This document shows, piece after piece, positions 51,196-60,656 of a stretch of 64,000 nt of DNA (positions within the stretch are counted from its first letter, which is position 1; each line of letters begins with the position of its first letter). Below the pieces are notes generated by a model that saw only the letters and a program-made list of their open reading frames with translations, ran no database searches and was not told the origin of the DNA. The translations under genes and the position numbers were made by a program. Source of the stretch: DASTFY01 sp963829955 (GTDB taxonomy: Bacteria; Actinomycetota; Acidimicrobiia; Acidimicrobiales; Ilumatobacteraceae); the NCBI GenBank assembly GCA_963829955.1, contig CAWHKS010000019.1, positions 372,001 through 436,000 of the forward strand. The letters run 5' to 3'.

Positions 51196-52032
51196 GTGCG
51201 GACACGAGCATTGGTGTTCGTGGTCATCGCATCGGGGGCGTTGATGCTCTCGCAGCAGGCGTCTGCCCAGGTCCTCGCGCCTGGTGGTGTGACGATCTAC
51301 GACTCCACTGGATGCGTGAGCGACGTCAGGGACGCCAAGGTGACGGTCCCATTCAGCATTGGGATCACCGGCCTTCGACCGAACTCGTCGACCTTGATCT
51401 TTGTTACCGACAAGGACGCCAACCCTGACGTCGTCTACGGGCCGGGCATCTTCACCGCTGATCAGCAGGGCAACATTTGCCTCGACATCCTGGACGCGCC
51501 CGTCGGATTGTGGAAGATCGATGTAGTGGAGCAGGGATCGGGGTTCACCGACAGCAAGGTGTTTGCCGTCGGGGAGTCGGAGACCCCCCCGATCACCTTG
51601 CCGACGACCACCACGACACTGCCGCCTGCGACCACCGAGCCGACCACCACCACGACACTGCCGCCTGCGACCACCGAGCCGACCACCACCACGACACTGC
51701 CGCCTGCGACCACCGAGCCGACCACCACCACGACACTGCCGCCTGCGACCACCGAGCCGACCACCACCACGACACTGCCGCCTGCGACCACCGAGCCGAC
51801 CACCACCTCACCGACCGCACCCCCCATCACCCCGCCGGACACCGAGCCGGGGTCGGTCACCCGGCCATTCGACGAGTTGCCCTGGGTCATTCAGGAGGTC
51901 GAGGCGGGCAGCGTTGCCTCGATCCCGGGTACGGGCGGATCCGGTGTCATCCCGGCAGGTGTACTTGCGGTGACCCTGGTCGGTCTCGGCGGTCTGGTGA
52001 TCGTGACGACACGACGTCGAGCTGGCCCGTAA
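51196..52032 (+). CDS. Surface protein with Thr/Pro repeats and IPxTG-type anchor
   Basis: 278 aa from GTG 51196; GGGAGGA lies 4 nt upstream. Signal peptide (ALVFVVIASGALMLSQQASA), an N-terminal beta domain with two cysteines (STGCVSD, GNICLD), five exact 13-residue repeats of the type TTTTTLPPATTEP (residues about 137-201), then a C-terminal IPGTG, hydrophobic helix (IPAGVLAVTLVGLGGLVIV) and basic tail TTRRRAGP. This is the layout of sortase substrates with a non-canonical LPxTG-like motif. The convergent gene 52102-53289 ends in the same way. Confidence 0.75.
   Translation: MRTRALVFVVIASGALMLSQQASAQVLAPGGVTIYDSTGCVSDVRDAKVTVPFSIGITGLRPNSSTLIFVTDKDANPDVVYGPGIFTADQQGNICLDILDAPVGLWKIDVVEQGSGFTDSKVFAVGESETPPITLPTTTTTLPPATTEPTTTTTLPPATTEPTTTTTLPPATTEPTTTTTLPPATTEPTTTTTLPPATTEPTTTSPTAPPITPPDTEPGSVTRPFDELPWVIQEVEAGSVASIPGTGGSGVIPAGVLAVTLVGLGGLVIVTTRRRAGP
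51604..51798 (+). repeat. Five 39-bp tandem repeats inside the surface protein gene
   Basis: Five copies of 39 bp, each in frame and encoding 13 residues; copies 2-5 begin at 51643, 51682, 51721 and 51760 and are almost identical. Whole repeat units keep the reading frame, so copy number can change without disrupting the gene. Confidence 0.9.
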
Positions 52033-52101
52033 GCACGCTGACGTCGACTGACGCCAAGCTACCCGAACGGCCCTATCTGCCCGTCGGTGGAGCCCGGCTG
52101 C

Positions 52102-53289
52102 CTAATGGGCCTTTCGCATCCGTGCCATGACGAAAAGTACCGAACCGAGGGTCAGGAGCAAGACACCGACCATCAGCACCCGCCCATTGTCCGAGGGCGA
52201 TCCGGTCGCGGGGATGGTGCCGCCCGGTTGTGCGGAGGTCGTGGGCGGTGCCGGCTCCGGCATTGAGGCTGAGAACGTGATCGGAGCAGAGGCGATGGTG
52301 ACGCCTTGCACCTGGATCTCCACGTTGGTGGTACCGAAGGGCAACGGGACGTTCAGTGTGGTGCTCTGGCCAGCGGCCAGGGTCACCGGTGCGGGGGCCA
52401 CCGCACTAGTACCGCTGAACACGATGGTGAACTCCGTCGGACCGACAACATCCGGCGACACGTTGAGTGTGATGTCCACGGACCCGCCGGTCGCCGTCGC
52501 TGCGCCGGCGGTAATCGTGGCCGTCGAGGGGGATGGCGTCTCGAAGTCGTACGTGAACGTCGTGGCACCATCGGAGATTTGCACGTTGTCCGCGTAACCG
52601 ATTGACCCGGCCGGTGCCCCGGAACCGAGACCGGCCTGGATCTGTCCCCACGCGCCGTTCGGATACTGGGCCGCAAACGCGGTCAGCGTGCACGGCGCAG
52701 CGATCTGGCAGAACCCGTCGGTGGTGTTGGACTGCCACACACGCGACGTCGCCCCTAGCGTCCACATCTCCCACTGGTTGGCCGTCACGCTGCCTTGATT
52801 GCTTCCCTCGAAGTTCAAAGTCGTGAAGCCCGTCGACTGCAACGGATTCGCCGTATCGAAGACCTGGTAGCCGACCAACTTCAGTACCGGGATCGACGAC
52901 GCCGGTGCGGCAGTGTTCGCCGTGAACGTCGAGAACGATCCGCTCAGACTTCCCCACGGGGTCGGGTTGAACGGGCCCAGGAAACCCGGTGCAGTCGCGC
53001 CAGAGCCGGGCTTCGGCACCGTGAACACCAGTGCCCGATCGCTGGTCGCGGCCACGGAGAGTTCCAAGCTGCCACGCCCGCTTGGCGGCGTCAGTGGGCC
53101 CTCTACGAACCGCTCACTACCTCCGCCGGTCTGGTCGGGATGGACGGCCCATCCGTTCCCAGCCGCGGCCTGGCCCAGGCTTACGAAACCGGTGATGGTG
53201 ACGGCACCCGCAGCGAACGGTACCGCCAACACCACGACGGCCACGAGACCACCTACAAGCAGGCGAAGCGATCGGTGATGTCGGCTCAC
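52102..53289 (-). CDS. Secreted protein with IPxTG-type C-terminal anchor
   Basis: 395 aa from GTG 53289; AGGGGGG lies 6 nt upstream. Signal peptide (LLVGGLVAVVVLAVPFAAGA), a large beta-rich domain (about 30-240) with one Cys pair (FCQIAAPCTL), an Ig-like segment (TEFTIVFSGTSAVAPAPVTL) and the C-terminus TIPATG, polar linker, helix VLMVGVLLLTLGSVLFVM and basic tail ARMRKAH. The domain resembles no family I can name. The IPATG-helix-basic order matches its convergent neighbour, suggesting one sortase processes both. Confidence 0.78.
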   Translation of the reverse strand: MSRHHRSLRLLVGGLVAVVVLAVPFAAGAVTITGFVSLGQAAAGNGWAVHPDQTGGGSERFVEGPLTPPSGRGSLELSVAATSDRALVFTVPKPGSGATAPGFLGPFNPTPWGSLSGSFSTFTANTAAPASSIPVLKLVGYQVFDTANPLQSTGFTTLNFEGSNQGSVTANQWEMWTLGATSRVWQSNTTDGFCQIAAPCTLTAFAAQYPNGAWGQIQAGLGSGAPAGSIGYADNVQISDGATTFTYDFETPSPSTATITAGAATATGGSVDITLNVSPDVVGPTEFTIVFSGTSAVAPAPVTLAAGQSTTLNVPLPFGTTNVEIQVQGVTIASAPITFSASMPEPAPPTTSAQPGGTIPATGSPSDNGRVLMVGVLLLTLGSVLFVMARMRKAH

Positions 53290-53724
53290 GGCTAACCCCC
53301 CTGTGGCCTCCACGGACGCCAGAGGGTATATCGCTACGCGAGCTCGTCCCGACGCGCAGCTCCCCCGACCCGCCGCCAGTACACACGTGGCTGGAGCGCG
53401 AGCATCAGCTGGTCGAGTCCGGGTCGTCATCCCGAACGGGCCGCCAGCAACACCTGTTCGTACACCCGCCCAGGTGGCGGACGGTGGTTGGGCAAGTCGC
53501 TTCGCGGTGGCCGTGCAGTGGCGTTTGACCGAGCGACTGAGGATGTCACGGCCTCCATGGCCGTGCGGGCACAGCCCGCGCTGGCGCACCAGGGTGGGCA
53601 CGGTGGTCCAGCGGGTCTGCTCGGTCGGGTCGACTGTGCTGCGCATCAGTCGCTACGTTCCGACCGCAGCGAATCGTGACCTCGAAGGATCGCGTCGTCG
53701 GCTTCCGCTGCATGCACGAGCACA
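53290..53724. other. Intergenic region, 435 bp, no gene supported
   Basis: Frames here are short, Arg/Ser-rich and lack start signals. The plus strand ends at the LMW phosphatase start 53725. No strong hairpin was found. Confidence 0.55.
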
Positions 53725-54303
53725 ATGAGCGAAATCGAGCCTCAAGCTGATGAGATCCGAGTGCTCTTCGTGTGCACTGCCAACGTGTGTCGATCACCGA
53801 TGGCGGCGGCGCTTCTGCGCGCTCGGCTGACCGGTCGGGGTCCGACCGTCGCAGCTGCCTCGGCCGGAACGGACGCGTCCCCGATGGCGGGAGACAAGCG
53901 TGCCCAACGAGTCATGTCCGAGCTCGGAGTGACCATGACGCATGAAGCGTCTCGCTCCATCACGCCCGAGCTCCTCGCGCACGACGGCAGGGACCTCGTG
54001 ATCACGATGACCCACGAGCACCTGCGCGCGGTGGTCCTGATCGATGGGTCGACCTGGCACCGCACGTTCCAGTTCCGCGACCTCGTGGCCCGCGCGGAAA
54101 CCGCAGGACCCCGCGGGCGGCACGAAGATGTCTGTGATTGGGTGCGCCGACTCGCACGAGAGCGAACAGCGTCCGAAATCTTCCGGGAGAGTCCTGCCGA
54201 GGACGTCGCCGACCCGTACAGGCGGAGCATGGGACGATACCGCGCGACCGCCGCCGAACTCGATGAACTCGTCAGCCGCCTCGTCGAGCTCGCTCGTTGG
54301 TAG
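53725..54303 (+). CDS. Low-molecular-weight protein-tyrosine phosphatase (Wzb-like)
   Basis: 192 aa, slightly longer than Wzb. The P-loop VCTANVCRSPMAAALL (Cys17-x5-Arg) at the N-terminus and the general-acid loop DVADPY (about 168-173) identify the family; a longer helical C-terminus follows. It would dephosphorylate the BY-kinase encoded 2 kb downstream and so regulate polysaccharide export. ATG 53725 is used. Its 3' end overlaps the convergent dehydratase gene by 32 nt when the frameshift is taken into account. Confidence 0.9.
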   Translation: MSEIEPQADEIRVLFVCTANVCRSPMAAALLRARLTGRGPTVAAASAGTDASPMAGDKRAQRVMSELGVTMTHEASRSITPELLAHDGRDLVITMTHEHLRAVVLIDGSTWHRTFQFRDLVARAETAGPRGRHEDVCDWVRRLARERTASEIFRESPAEDVADPYRRSMGRYRATAAELDELVSRLVELARW

Positions 54304-56176
54304 TCGGGCCGTTCGCGGCCGCGCTTGCGGCCCATGCGCCGTGCTGTGCGGCTGCGATCAGTCGTGCCGCGCGGGTGGAGGCTGCCCTCTTCCAGGCAAA
54401 CCTGCTCGGCCTCATCGAGGCTGAGTGGCGGTACGCAGACGTGACTGATCAACGGATGCCGTGGGCGGAGGTCCGGCTCACGGGAGTTGAGCAGCGTCTC
54501 GTGGAGCTTCTCTCCCGGTCGAAGGCCGGTGTAGACGATCTCCACCGGTCGCCCTCCCTGCAGAATCAGGCGCCGCGCGATGTGCTCGATGCGGACCGAC
54601 GTACCCATGTCCAGCACCATCGTCTCACCGGGCTCGCCGAGGGCAGCCGCCTGGATCATGAGGACGACCGCCTCTTGCACAGTCATGAAGAATCGGGTCG
54701 CGTCAGGGTGGGTGATGGTGATCGGGCCACCCGCTGTGATCTGCGCTCGAAAGGTGGTGATAACCGACCCACGAGAGCCGAGCACGTTGCCGAAGCGCAC
54801 CGAGACATACGGCCGGCCGGTTCTCTGAGCCGCGTCAGCCGTCAGTCGTTCGGTGATCCGCTTCGATGCTCCGAGCACACTCGTCGGATCGGCAGCTTTG
54901 TCAGTGCTCAGATTGACGAACAACTGCACGCCGGACGCGACGGCGGCATCGAGCACATTCTGAGTGCCGAGCACGTTCGTCTTCCACGCCTCGCCCGGAT
55001 GCAGCTCGAGCAGCGGCTCGTGCTTGAGGGCGGCGGTGTGGAAGACCACCTCTGGCTGATGACGCGTGAAGACCTCCAGGAGCCAGCCTCGATCGCGGAT
55101 GTCGGCCACGACGAGGCGGGGGCTGTCGAGCAAGGCCCTGCCCTCGATCGCTAGCTGCGTGGCGTGAAGGCCAGATTCGTCTCGGTCGAGCATGACGAGC
55201 GCCGCCGGGCGGATGCCGTCGAGTTGACGACACAGCTCGGAGCCGATGGAGCCGCCTGCCCCGGTGACGAGAATCCGCCGCCCGGTGAGATGCTCGGTGA
55301 TCGAGGCCAGATCCACTTCGACCGGTCGTCGCTCGATGAGATCTGCTTCGCTCATCGGACGGATGTCGCCGATAGTGACGGTGCCGAGCAGCTCCTCGAC
55401 CGGAGGAAGGACGAGCACGTCGATGCCGGCCGCGAACGCGGGCTCGGCGAGTGAGCGGAGCGTCTCGCCGGAGGCGGATGGTATGGCGAGCAGCACCGCG
55501 TCCGCATTTCGGCGCTCAGCGACGGCGACGAGGTCGTCGCGGCAGCCTTCGACGCGGACGCCGTGGAGACGCAGCGCCCGCTTGCCGGGGTCGTCGTCGA
55601 GCAAGGCGACGGGTAGATACGGGCTGGCTGGATTGCGCAACATGGTGCGGACGATCTGGGCACCGGCCTCACCGGCGCCGAGGACGACGACACGGCGCGA
55701 CGTGGACGCGGAGGGACGCCGGCGCTGCTCCTGCCACAGCCGGAAGGCGTAACGAACCGCGGCCGCGGCCACGAGCGCGAGAAACTGGCCACGAAAGGAA
55801 CCGTCCGCGGCACCGTGGAGCCGCCCTCACCGACGACGACCACCATGAGCACCAGCCCGGTGGCGGCGACGGTGAGGGCGAGCGACCGAACCTCGTCGAA
55901 GCTGCCGTAGTGGTAGCGGCGCCGGTAGAGGCCAAGCGCCCAGCCGAAGCACACCTGGCCGGCGACGGCGAGCACGCAGACGAGCGCGACGCCCGAGGCG
56001 CTCACCTTGTCCGCCTGGAAGTCGTAGCGGGCGAAGGTCGCCACCGTCACCGCGACAGTCCACGCCAACGCGTCGAGCGTGGCTTGGGCGATCGGCAGGT
56101 GTCGGCGAAGGAACGAGGAAGTGCGGGAGCGTCTCGGCAACTGCTGGTCGTACTCCAAGACCGCCTCTCGGCTCAT
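54272..56176 (-). pseudogene. PglF/CapD-type UDP-sugar 4,6-dehydratase, two frameshifts
   Basis: ATG 56176 (GGAGA 5 nt upstream) opens four helices, including LDALAWTVAVTVATFARYDF, GVALVCVLAVAGQVCFGWAL and LALTVAATGLVLMVVVVGEG. The first frame is lost near 55,793 and resumes as FLALVAAAAVRYAFRLWQE. The cytoplasmic half has VVLGAGEAGAQIVR, then the dehydratase ILVTGAGGSIGSELCRQL, STDKAADPTSVLGASKRI and RFGNVLGSRGSV. The last exon-like part shifts frame near 54,395 and ends AWKRAASTRAARLIAAA...stop 54272. Restored length is about 630 aa, usual for the family. It makes UDP-4-keto-6-deoxy-GlcNAc, the first step towards bacillosamine. Indels are probably assembly errors. Confidence 0.82.
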
Positions 56177-56330
56177 CGGTTCTCCGTCTACCCCACAGAT
56201 CGTAGATGCCGACCATGAGCCTGTGCGGGACCCGACTCGTCCAGGAGGCCGGGGCGGGTGCAGGAGTCGCGGGATAGCGCACTGGTAGGGTCCGCCAATC
56301 ACAACGGACGCCGTGCAGATGTGATCTGGC

Positions 56331-58025
56331 GTGGAGCCGATCGACTATCTCCGCGCGCTCAGACGGCGCTGGCCCATCGTCGCGGTGGCGACCCTGATCG
56401 GCGCGATTGCCGCGTTCCTGGCCACACCGGCTGAGCCAACACCGATCGAGCGGAGTTTCCTGGCCACACATACGATGCTCGTCGCCGATCCCACGCTGGG
56501 CATCGAGCAGCGGGTCGGCACTGTCACGCTCGCCCAGGTCCCACTGTTCACCACCACCGGTGAGGTCCCTCGTCGCGTGGCGGACGAGTTGGGCTGGGTC
56601 GGCGCCCCGGCTGCGCTTGCCGCCGAGGTGCAAGCTCAAGTCGATCCGGAGACCGGCACGCTGCGGGTGTCGTCACAGCAGCCTGACCCCGAGCGGGCGG
56701 TGCTTCTGGCCGATGCGTTCGCTGACGAGACCGCCGCTTTCTTGGCCGAGCGCCAGGAGGAAGTCCGCCAGCGGCGCCTGACGTCGACCTTGGCCCGCAT
56801 GGAGGTGCAACAGCAGCGGGCCCAGGAGCTGGATGACGCACTACGGGCGGACCCCGAGAACGGGGTCCTCATGGCCGAGCGCGATGCCGCCGTCCGGGCG
56901 TATGGCGTTACGTACGAGAGTTATCAGAATCTCAGCCTCGAGCAAACCGAGGACCTCAGCCTGACCACGCTCGAGCGGGCACAGCCCGTCGAGGTCGAGA
57001 CCGGCGGCTTCGAAGCCCCCCGTTCCCGGGCAACCCGAGTCCCAATGGCCGCCGGCATCGGGTTCCTGCTCGGTTGTGGTCTGGCCATCGTCGTCGATCG
57101 ATTGGACGACCGCATCCGCGACCGGCGGCGGGCCGAGCAGGCCTACGGCGTTCCCGTCGTCGCGGAGCTACCTTCGCTGCGCCGGCGGGAGCGGGGAACT
57201 CGGCTGCTCGTCGGTCCCACAGAGCACACTCACGCAGCCGAGAGCTACCGCACGCTCCGCACGTCACTCGCGTTCCTCGCCGCCGAAGGCGAGAACCCGC
57301 CCAGGTGCTTGGTCGTGCTCGTGACCTCCGCCTCGCCAGCTGAAGGAAAGACGACCGTCTCAGCCAACCTCGCGGCAGCGTTCGCCGAGACTGGGCAGAA
57401 GGTGGTCGTCGCCAACGCCGACTTCCGCCGGCCCAAGCTCGGGCGCTTCCTCTCATGGTGGCGCCCCGACCCGTCGGTCTCACTGAGCGGCAATGGGAGT
57501 ACTTCACCAGAGCGGTGGGTCGCCGATACATCGGTGGCCAACTTGCAGTTCCTCGACGTCTCGGCAGGGCAAGGGACGCCCGGCGACCTCGCCCGGACCA
57601 CTGCCCAGATCATCTCAGTGTTGCGGTCGACGGTAGACGTCATCATCATCGACACCCCACCCCTCTCCGTCACCGCTGAATCGCTGGAGTTTGCGCCGCT
57701 TGCCACGGTGAGCCTGCTCCTCGCTCGTCTCGACCGCTCCACGGTGAGCGCGGCAGGGCGCGCGCAGGAGCTTTTGCGGTTCGGAGGGGCGAGCCTCGTG
57801 GTACTGGCCATCACCGACGCCGGTCAGCCGAGTCGGCGCCGCTATCGCTACTACGGCTACTACTCCGGTTCAGCGGATGAGTCGGCGAAGGGTAGGAAGT
57901 CGGGGAAGCGAGCCAGCAAGCGGACGGGTGGCCCGCTCGTACCCGGGGCCCCGCCGAACCCGCCGGCGTGGCTGCCGCCGCAGGAAGTCTCGGGGAGCGC
58001 GACGCCCGGACGTGAGCCAGGATGA
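56331..58025 (+). CDS. Wzc-like chain-length determinant / BY-type tyrosine kinase
   Basis: 564 aa from GTG 56331. N-terminal Wzz region: DYLRALRRRWPIVAVATLIG, a long coiled coil (VRQRRLTSTLARMEVQQQRA) and the second helix (MAAGIGFLLGCGLAIVVDRL). Then a BY-kinase with Walker A SASPAEGKTTVSANLA (about 330-345), Walker A' VVVANADFRRPKL and Walker B VDVIIIDTPP. The C-terminus has a Tyr cluster, RYRYYGYYSG, the likely autophosphorylation site, and then a Lys/Pro-rich tail. It controls export and chain length of the polysaccharide made by the cluster; the Wzb-like phosphatase at 53725 is its likely partner. Confidence 0.9.
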   Translation: MEPIDYLRALRRRWPIVAVATLIGAIAAFLATPAEPTPIERSFLATHTMLVADPTLGIEQRVGTVTLAQVPLFTTTGEVPRRVADELGWVGAPAALAAEVQAQVDPETGTLRVSSQQPDPERAVLLADAFADETAAFLAERQEEVRQRRLTSTLARMEVQQQRAQELDDALRADPENGVLMAERDAAVRAYGVTYESYQNLSLEQTEDLSLTTLERAQPVEVETGGFEAPRSRATRVPMAAGIGFLLGCGLAIVVDRLDDRIRDRRRAEQAYGVPVVAELPSLRRRERGTRLLVGPTEHTHAAESYRTLRTSLAFLAAEGENPPRCLVVLVTSASPAEGKTTVSANLAAAFAETGQKVVVANADFRRPKLGRFLSWWRPDPSVSLSGNGSTSPERWVADTSVANLQFLDVSAGQGTPGDLARTTAQIISVLRSTVDVIIIDTPPLSVTAESLEFAPLATVSLLLARLDRSTVSAAGRAQELLRFGGASLVVLAITDAGQPSRRRYRYYGYYSGSADESAKGRKSGKRASKRTGGPLVPGAPPNPPAWLPPQEVSGSATPGREPG

Positions 58026-58117
58026 GTCGCAAGGATCGACGGCGACGTACACGATCCCCTCGACGACCTGGTGGCCAAGGGCTTCATCCTGCGCGAAGGC
58101 TGAAGCGTGAGGCGCGG

Positions 58118-59488
58118 ATGAGCACCGTGCTTGGGGCATCCGCCGGAGGGCGACGCGCGGTCGTATCGCTGGGACTGGTCGCGATCGCCGCGTACTGCGG
58201 CGTTCTCGCCTGGTGCATGGAGCACGTGTCCTACGACACCTGGGCAGCCCTCGTCATCGGTCCCTTCATCCTCGCGGTGAGCCTTCCCATGATCCGGTGG
58301 ATCACCCGCGATGACGACGATCCGATGTTCGGGTTGCTCGCCGCTGCCCTCGTCGTCAAGCTCCTCGCGTCGCTCTTGCGCTACTTCGTGGCCTTCGAGC
58401 TCTACGGCGGTCGGGCGGACGCCGCCCGATATGACCTCGTAGGCGAGCAGCTCGCCAATCAGTTCATCGCAGGCTCGCTTCCATTACGCGACCTCATCCC
58501 GCTCGCCACCGGCACCGAGTTCCTGGAGCGCCTCACGGCGACCGTGTACGCGGTGGCCGGTCCGACTCGCCTGGGAGGCTTCCTCCTCTTCTCCTGGATG
58601 TCGTGGTGGGGCCTCCTTCTCTGCCACCGAGCCGCCCGCGTCGGTGTTCCCGAGTTGGATCACCGCCGCTACGCGTGGCTGCTGTTCTTCCTGCCGTCGC
58701 TGTTGTTCTGGCCGTCCGGCATCGGCAAGGAAGCGTGGATGCTGCTGTGCATCGGTGTCGCCGCCTACGGCGCTGCTCGCATCCTCGCCCGCCAACCGCT
58801 CGGGTACGTGATCGCGGCGATAGGCCTCACGGGCGCGGGTGTTGCTCGTCCCCACGTTGCCGCCGTGTTCATGGCTGCGCTCCTCGTCGCCGCGGTCTTT
58901 CGGCGGGCACCCGGTGAACGACCGCTGCTCGGTCCGATCGGGCGGTACCTGGGCGTCGCGATTCTCTCCGTCGGCTTGGCGTTCGCCTTCTCGCAAGTCG
59001 TGAAGTACTTCTTCCCGACCGGGGACGTGACAGGGTTCGATGCCGTGACCGGCGTCTTGGACACCGCGCAGGACCGTACGGCTGTCGGAGGCTCCGAGAT
59101 CGACACCAGCCGGCCCAACTCGCCGATCGATTACCCGCGCGCGCTCGTGACCAGCCTCCTGCGCCCCACGGTCTTCGACGCCGATCGTGGCTCCGCCGCT
59201 GCACTGGCGGCAGTCGAGACCACCTTCGTACTCGTGCTCGCCATCGTGAGCTGGCGACGCCTGTGGGGTCTGCCAGCAATGATGATCCGGCGACCGTATG
59301 TCCTGTTCGCCGTCGTGTACATCGGCGTGTTTGGCTTCGCGTGGTCCACGATCGGGAATCTCGGGATCCTCACGCGACAGCGAGTGCAGGTCTGGCCCTT
59401 CGTCGTCCTCCTGCTGGCCCTGCCGATTGCACCGAGGGAGCCACGGCCAGCAGCGGCATCTCGCTCAGCGGCGGCGATTCAGCCATAG
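58118..59488 (+). CDS. Polytopic membrane protein (possible polysaccharide polymerase)
   Basis: 456 aa from ATG 58118 (GAGGCG 5 nt upstream); the longer frame from 58022 adds an Arg-rich stretch but overlaps the kinase stop by ATGA. About 10 helices, including VSLGLVAIAAYCGVLAW and AWLLFFLPSLLFWPSGIGKE, and a large loop between residues 270 and 345. The profile resembles Wzy/EpsG-type polymerases or O-antigen ligases, but no signature confirms it. Placed between BY-kinase and glycosyltransferase genes. Confidence 0.65.
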   Translation: MSTVLGASAGGRRAVVSLGLVAIAAYCGVLAWCMEHVSYDTWAALVIGPFILAVSLPMIRWITRDDDDPMFGLLAAALVVKLLASLLRYFVAFELYGGRADAARYDLVGEQLANQFIAGSLPLRDLIPLATGTEFLERLTATVYAVAGPTRLGGFLLFSWMSWWGLLLCHRAARVGVPELDHRRYAWLLFFLPSLLFWPSGIGKEAWMLLCIGVAAYGAARILARQPLGYVIAAIGLTGAGVARPHVAAVFMAALLVAAVFRRAPGERPLLGPIGRYLGVAILSVGLAFAFSQVVKYFFPTGDVTGFDAVTGVLDTAQDRTAVGGSEIDTSRPNSPIDYPRALVTSLLRPTVFDADRGSAAALAAVETTFVLVLAIVSWRRLWGLPAMMIRRPYVLFAVVYIGVFGFAWSTIGNLGILTRQRVQVWPFVVLLLALPIAPREPRPAAASRSAAAIQP

Positions 59489-60588
59489 ATCTTCGACCTC
59501 ACTCACGGCCCTGCGGATGTCGTAGACGCCGGCGACGGCGGCAGATGCGACCGCGAGGCGCCCACGAAGCTCACGATCGTCGATGAGCCTCACGAGCGCC
59601 ATTGCCAAACGGTCAGGACTCCCGGCTGGCACAAGGAGGCCGTCGGAACCGTCGGCCACGTGCGCGACGAGTCCACCGGCCGCTCGTTGCCACGACTGGC
59701 AACCCGAGCGCCCGCGCCTCCATCGAGCGCGATTGGGAGACCTTCGTGCCGCGAGGCGAGGACGAAGACGTCGAAGGCCGCCATCAGCCGCCGAGCGTCG
59801 GCGCGATATCCGAGGAACACGAACCGGTCACCGAGGCCGGAGCGCGCGTGCTCCGCATCGAGTGAAGCCTTCAGCGGCCCCTGCCCGATGGCGACGAACC
59901 GGGCCTGAGGGCGCTCTTCGACGACGATTCTCGCGGCCCGCAGCAGATCCGGATACGCCTTGATTCGCCGCAAGTTGGCGACCGTGCCTACCACCACATC
60001 GTCATCCGCAATGCCGAGCGCGGCACGGCTGAACTCTCGTCGTTCCCGCTCCTCCGCAACTGCATCGATGTCGGTGCCGTGCACGAGAGTCGGGGTGCTT
60101 CGCCGCGCCGATCGACTCATTGACGCCCGGACTTCATCTGATACGGCGACGTGGGCGTCGTCGAGGCGGTATGTGAGTCGGTTCGCCCATCGCGTCAGCC
60201 GCCCGTACGAGGACCATTCGTTGTGTTCCGTGTAGACGAGTCGTGGTCTCCGCCGCATTGTGCGGGCTACGAGTCTGGCGACGGGCGCCAACGCCGGGGA
60301 GTGGGTGTGCACCACGTCGACTCCGCCCTCCTGCATGAGCGCGCGCAGCCGCAGAACCCACCGCAGATCGCGAGGGCCGCGCGTTGCCAGGCGGGTGCAG
60401 ACCACGTGCGCGGCTTCTGCTTCGGAGACGAGGTGCTCCTTGTCGACTCGGAGGTAGGCGATCCGCACGTCGAAGCGGGTCCGGTCCCGGAGGCGGGCCT
60501 GGTCGACCACGAGGCGTTCCGCACCGCCCGGCCCGAGCCCCTTGATCAGCAGGAGCACCCGGCGCGTCGCAGTGCCTTGCTCGGCCAT
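59465..60588 (-). pseudogene. GT4 glycosyltransferase with two one-base shifts
   Basis: From ATG 60588: RRVLLLIKGLGPGGAERLVV, HTHSPALAPVARLVAR, YTEHNEWSSYGR, then the Rossmann half VVVGTVANLRRIKAYPDLLR, RFVFLGYRADARRLMAAFDV, FVLASRHEGLPIAL. There the frame is lost (about 59,725); the next frame gives MEARALGLPVVATS and a third (after about 59,690) GGLVAHVADGSDGLLVPAGS...WLNRRR ending at 59465. Two extra bases would explain it. The E-x7-E region (EGLPIAL/MEA) is otherwise intact: a GT-B retaining glycosyltransferase using NDP-sugar. Its 3' end overlaps the previous gene by 24 nt. Confidence 0.75.
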
Positions 60589-60656
60589 CAGTCCGATTGC
60601 GTAGCAAAGAACGAGGTCCGCCGCTGAGCGGCGCACCTCGCAGTACCGTCGCGTCG

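Noticed and set aside
51604..51798. CRISPR array
   Set aside because: The five repeats are contiguous without spacers and in frame within a surface protein.
58022..58117. 96-nt 5' extension of the membrane protein gene
   Set aside because: It is ATGA-coupled to the kinase gene but encodes only Arg-rich residues; ATG 58118 with GAGGCG is the better start, although coupling cannot be excluded.
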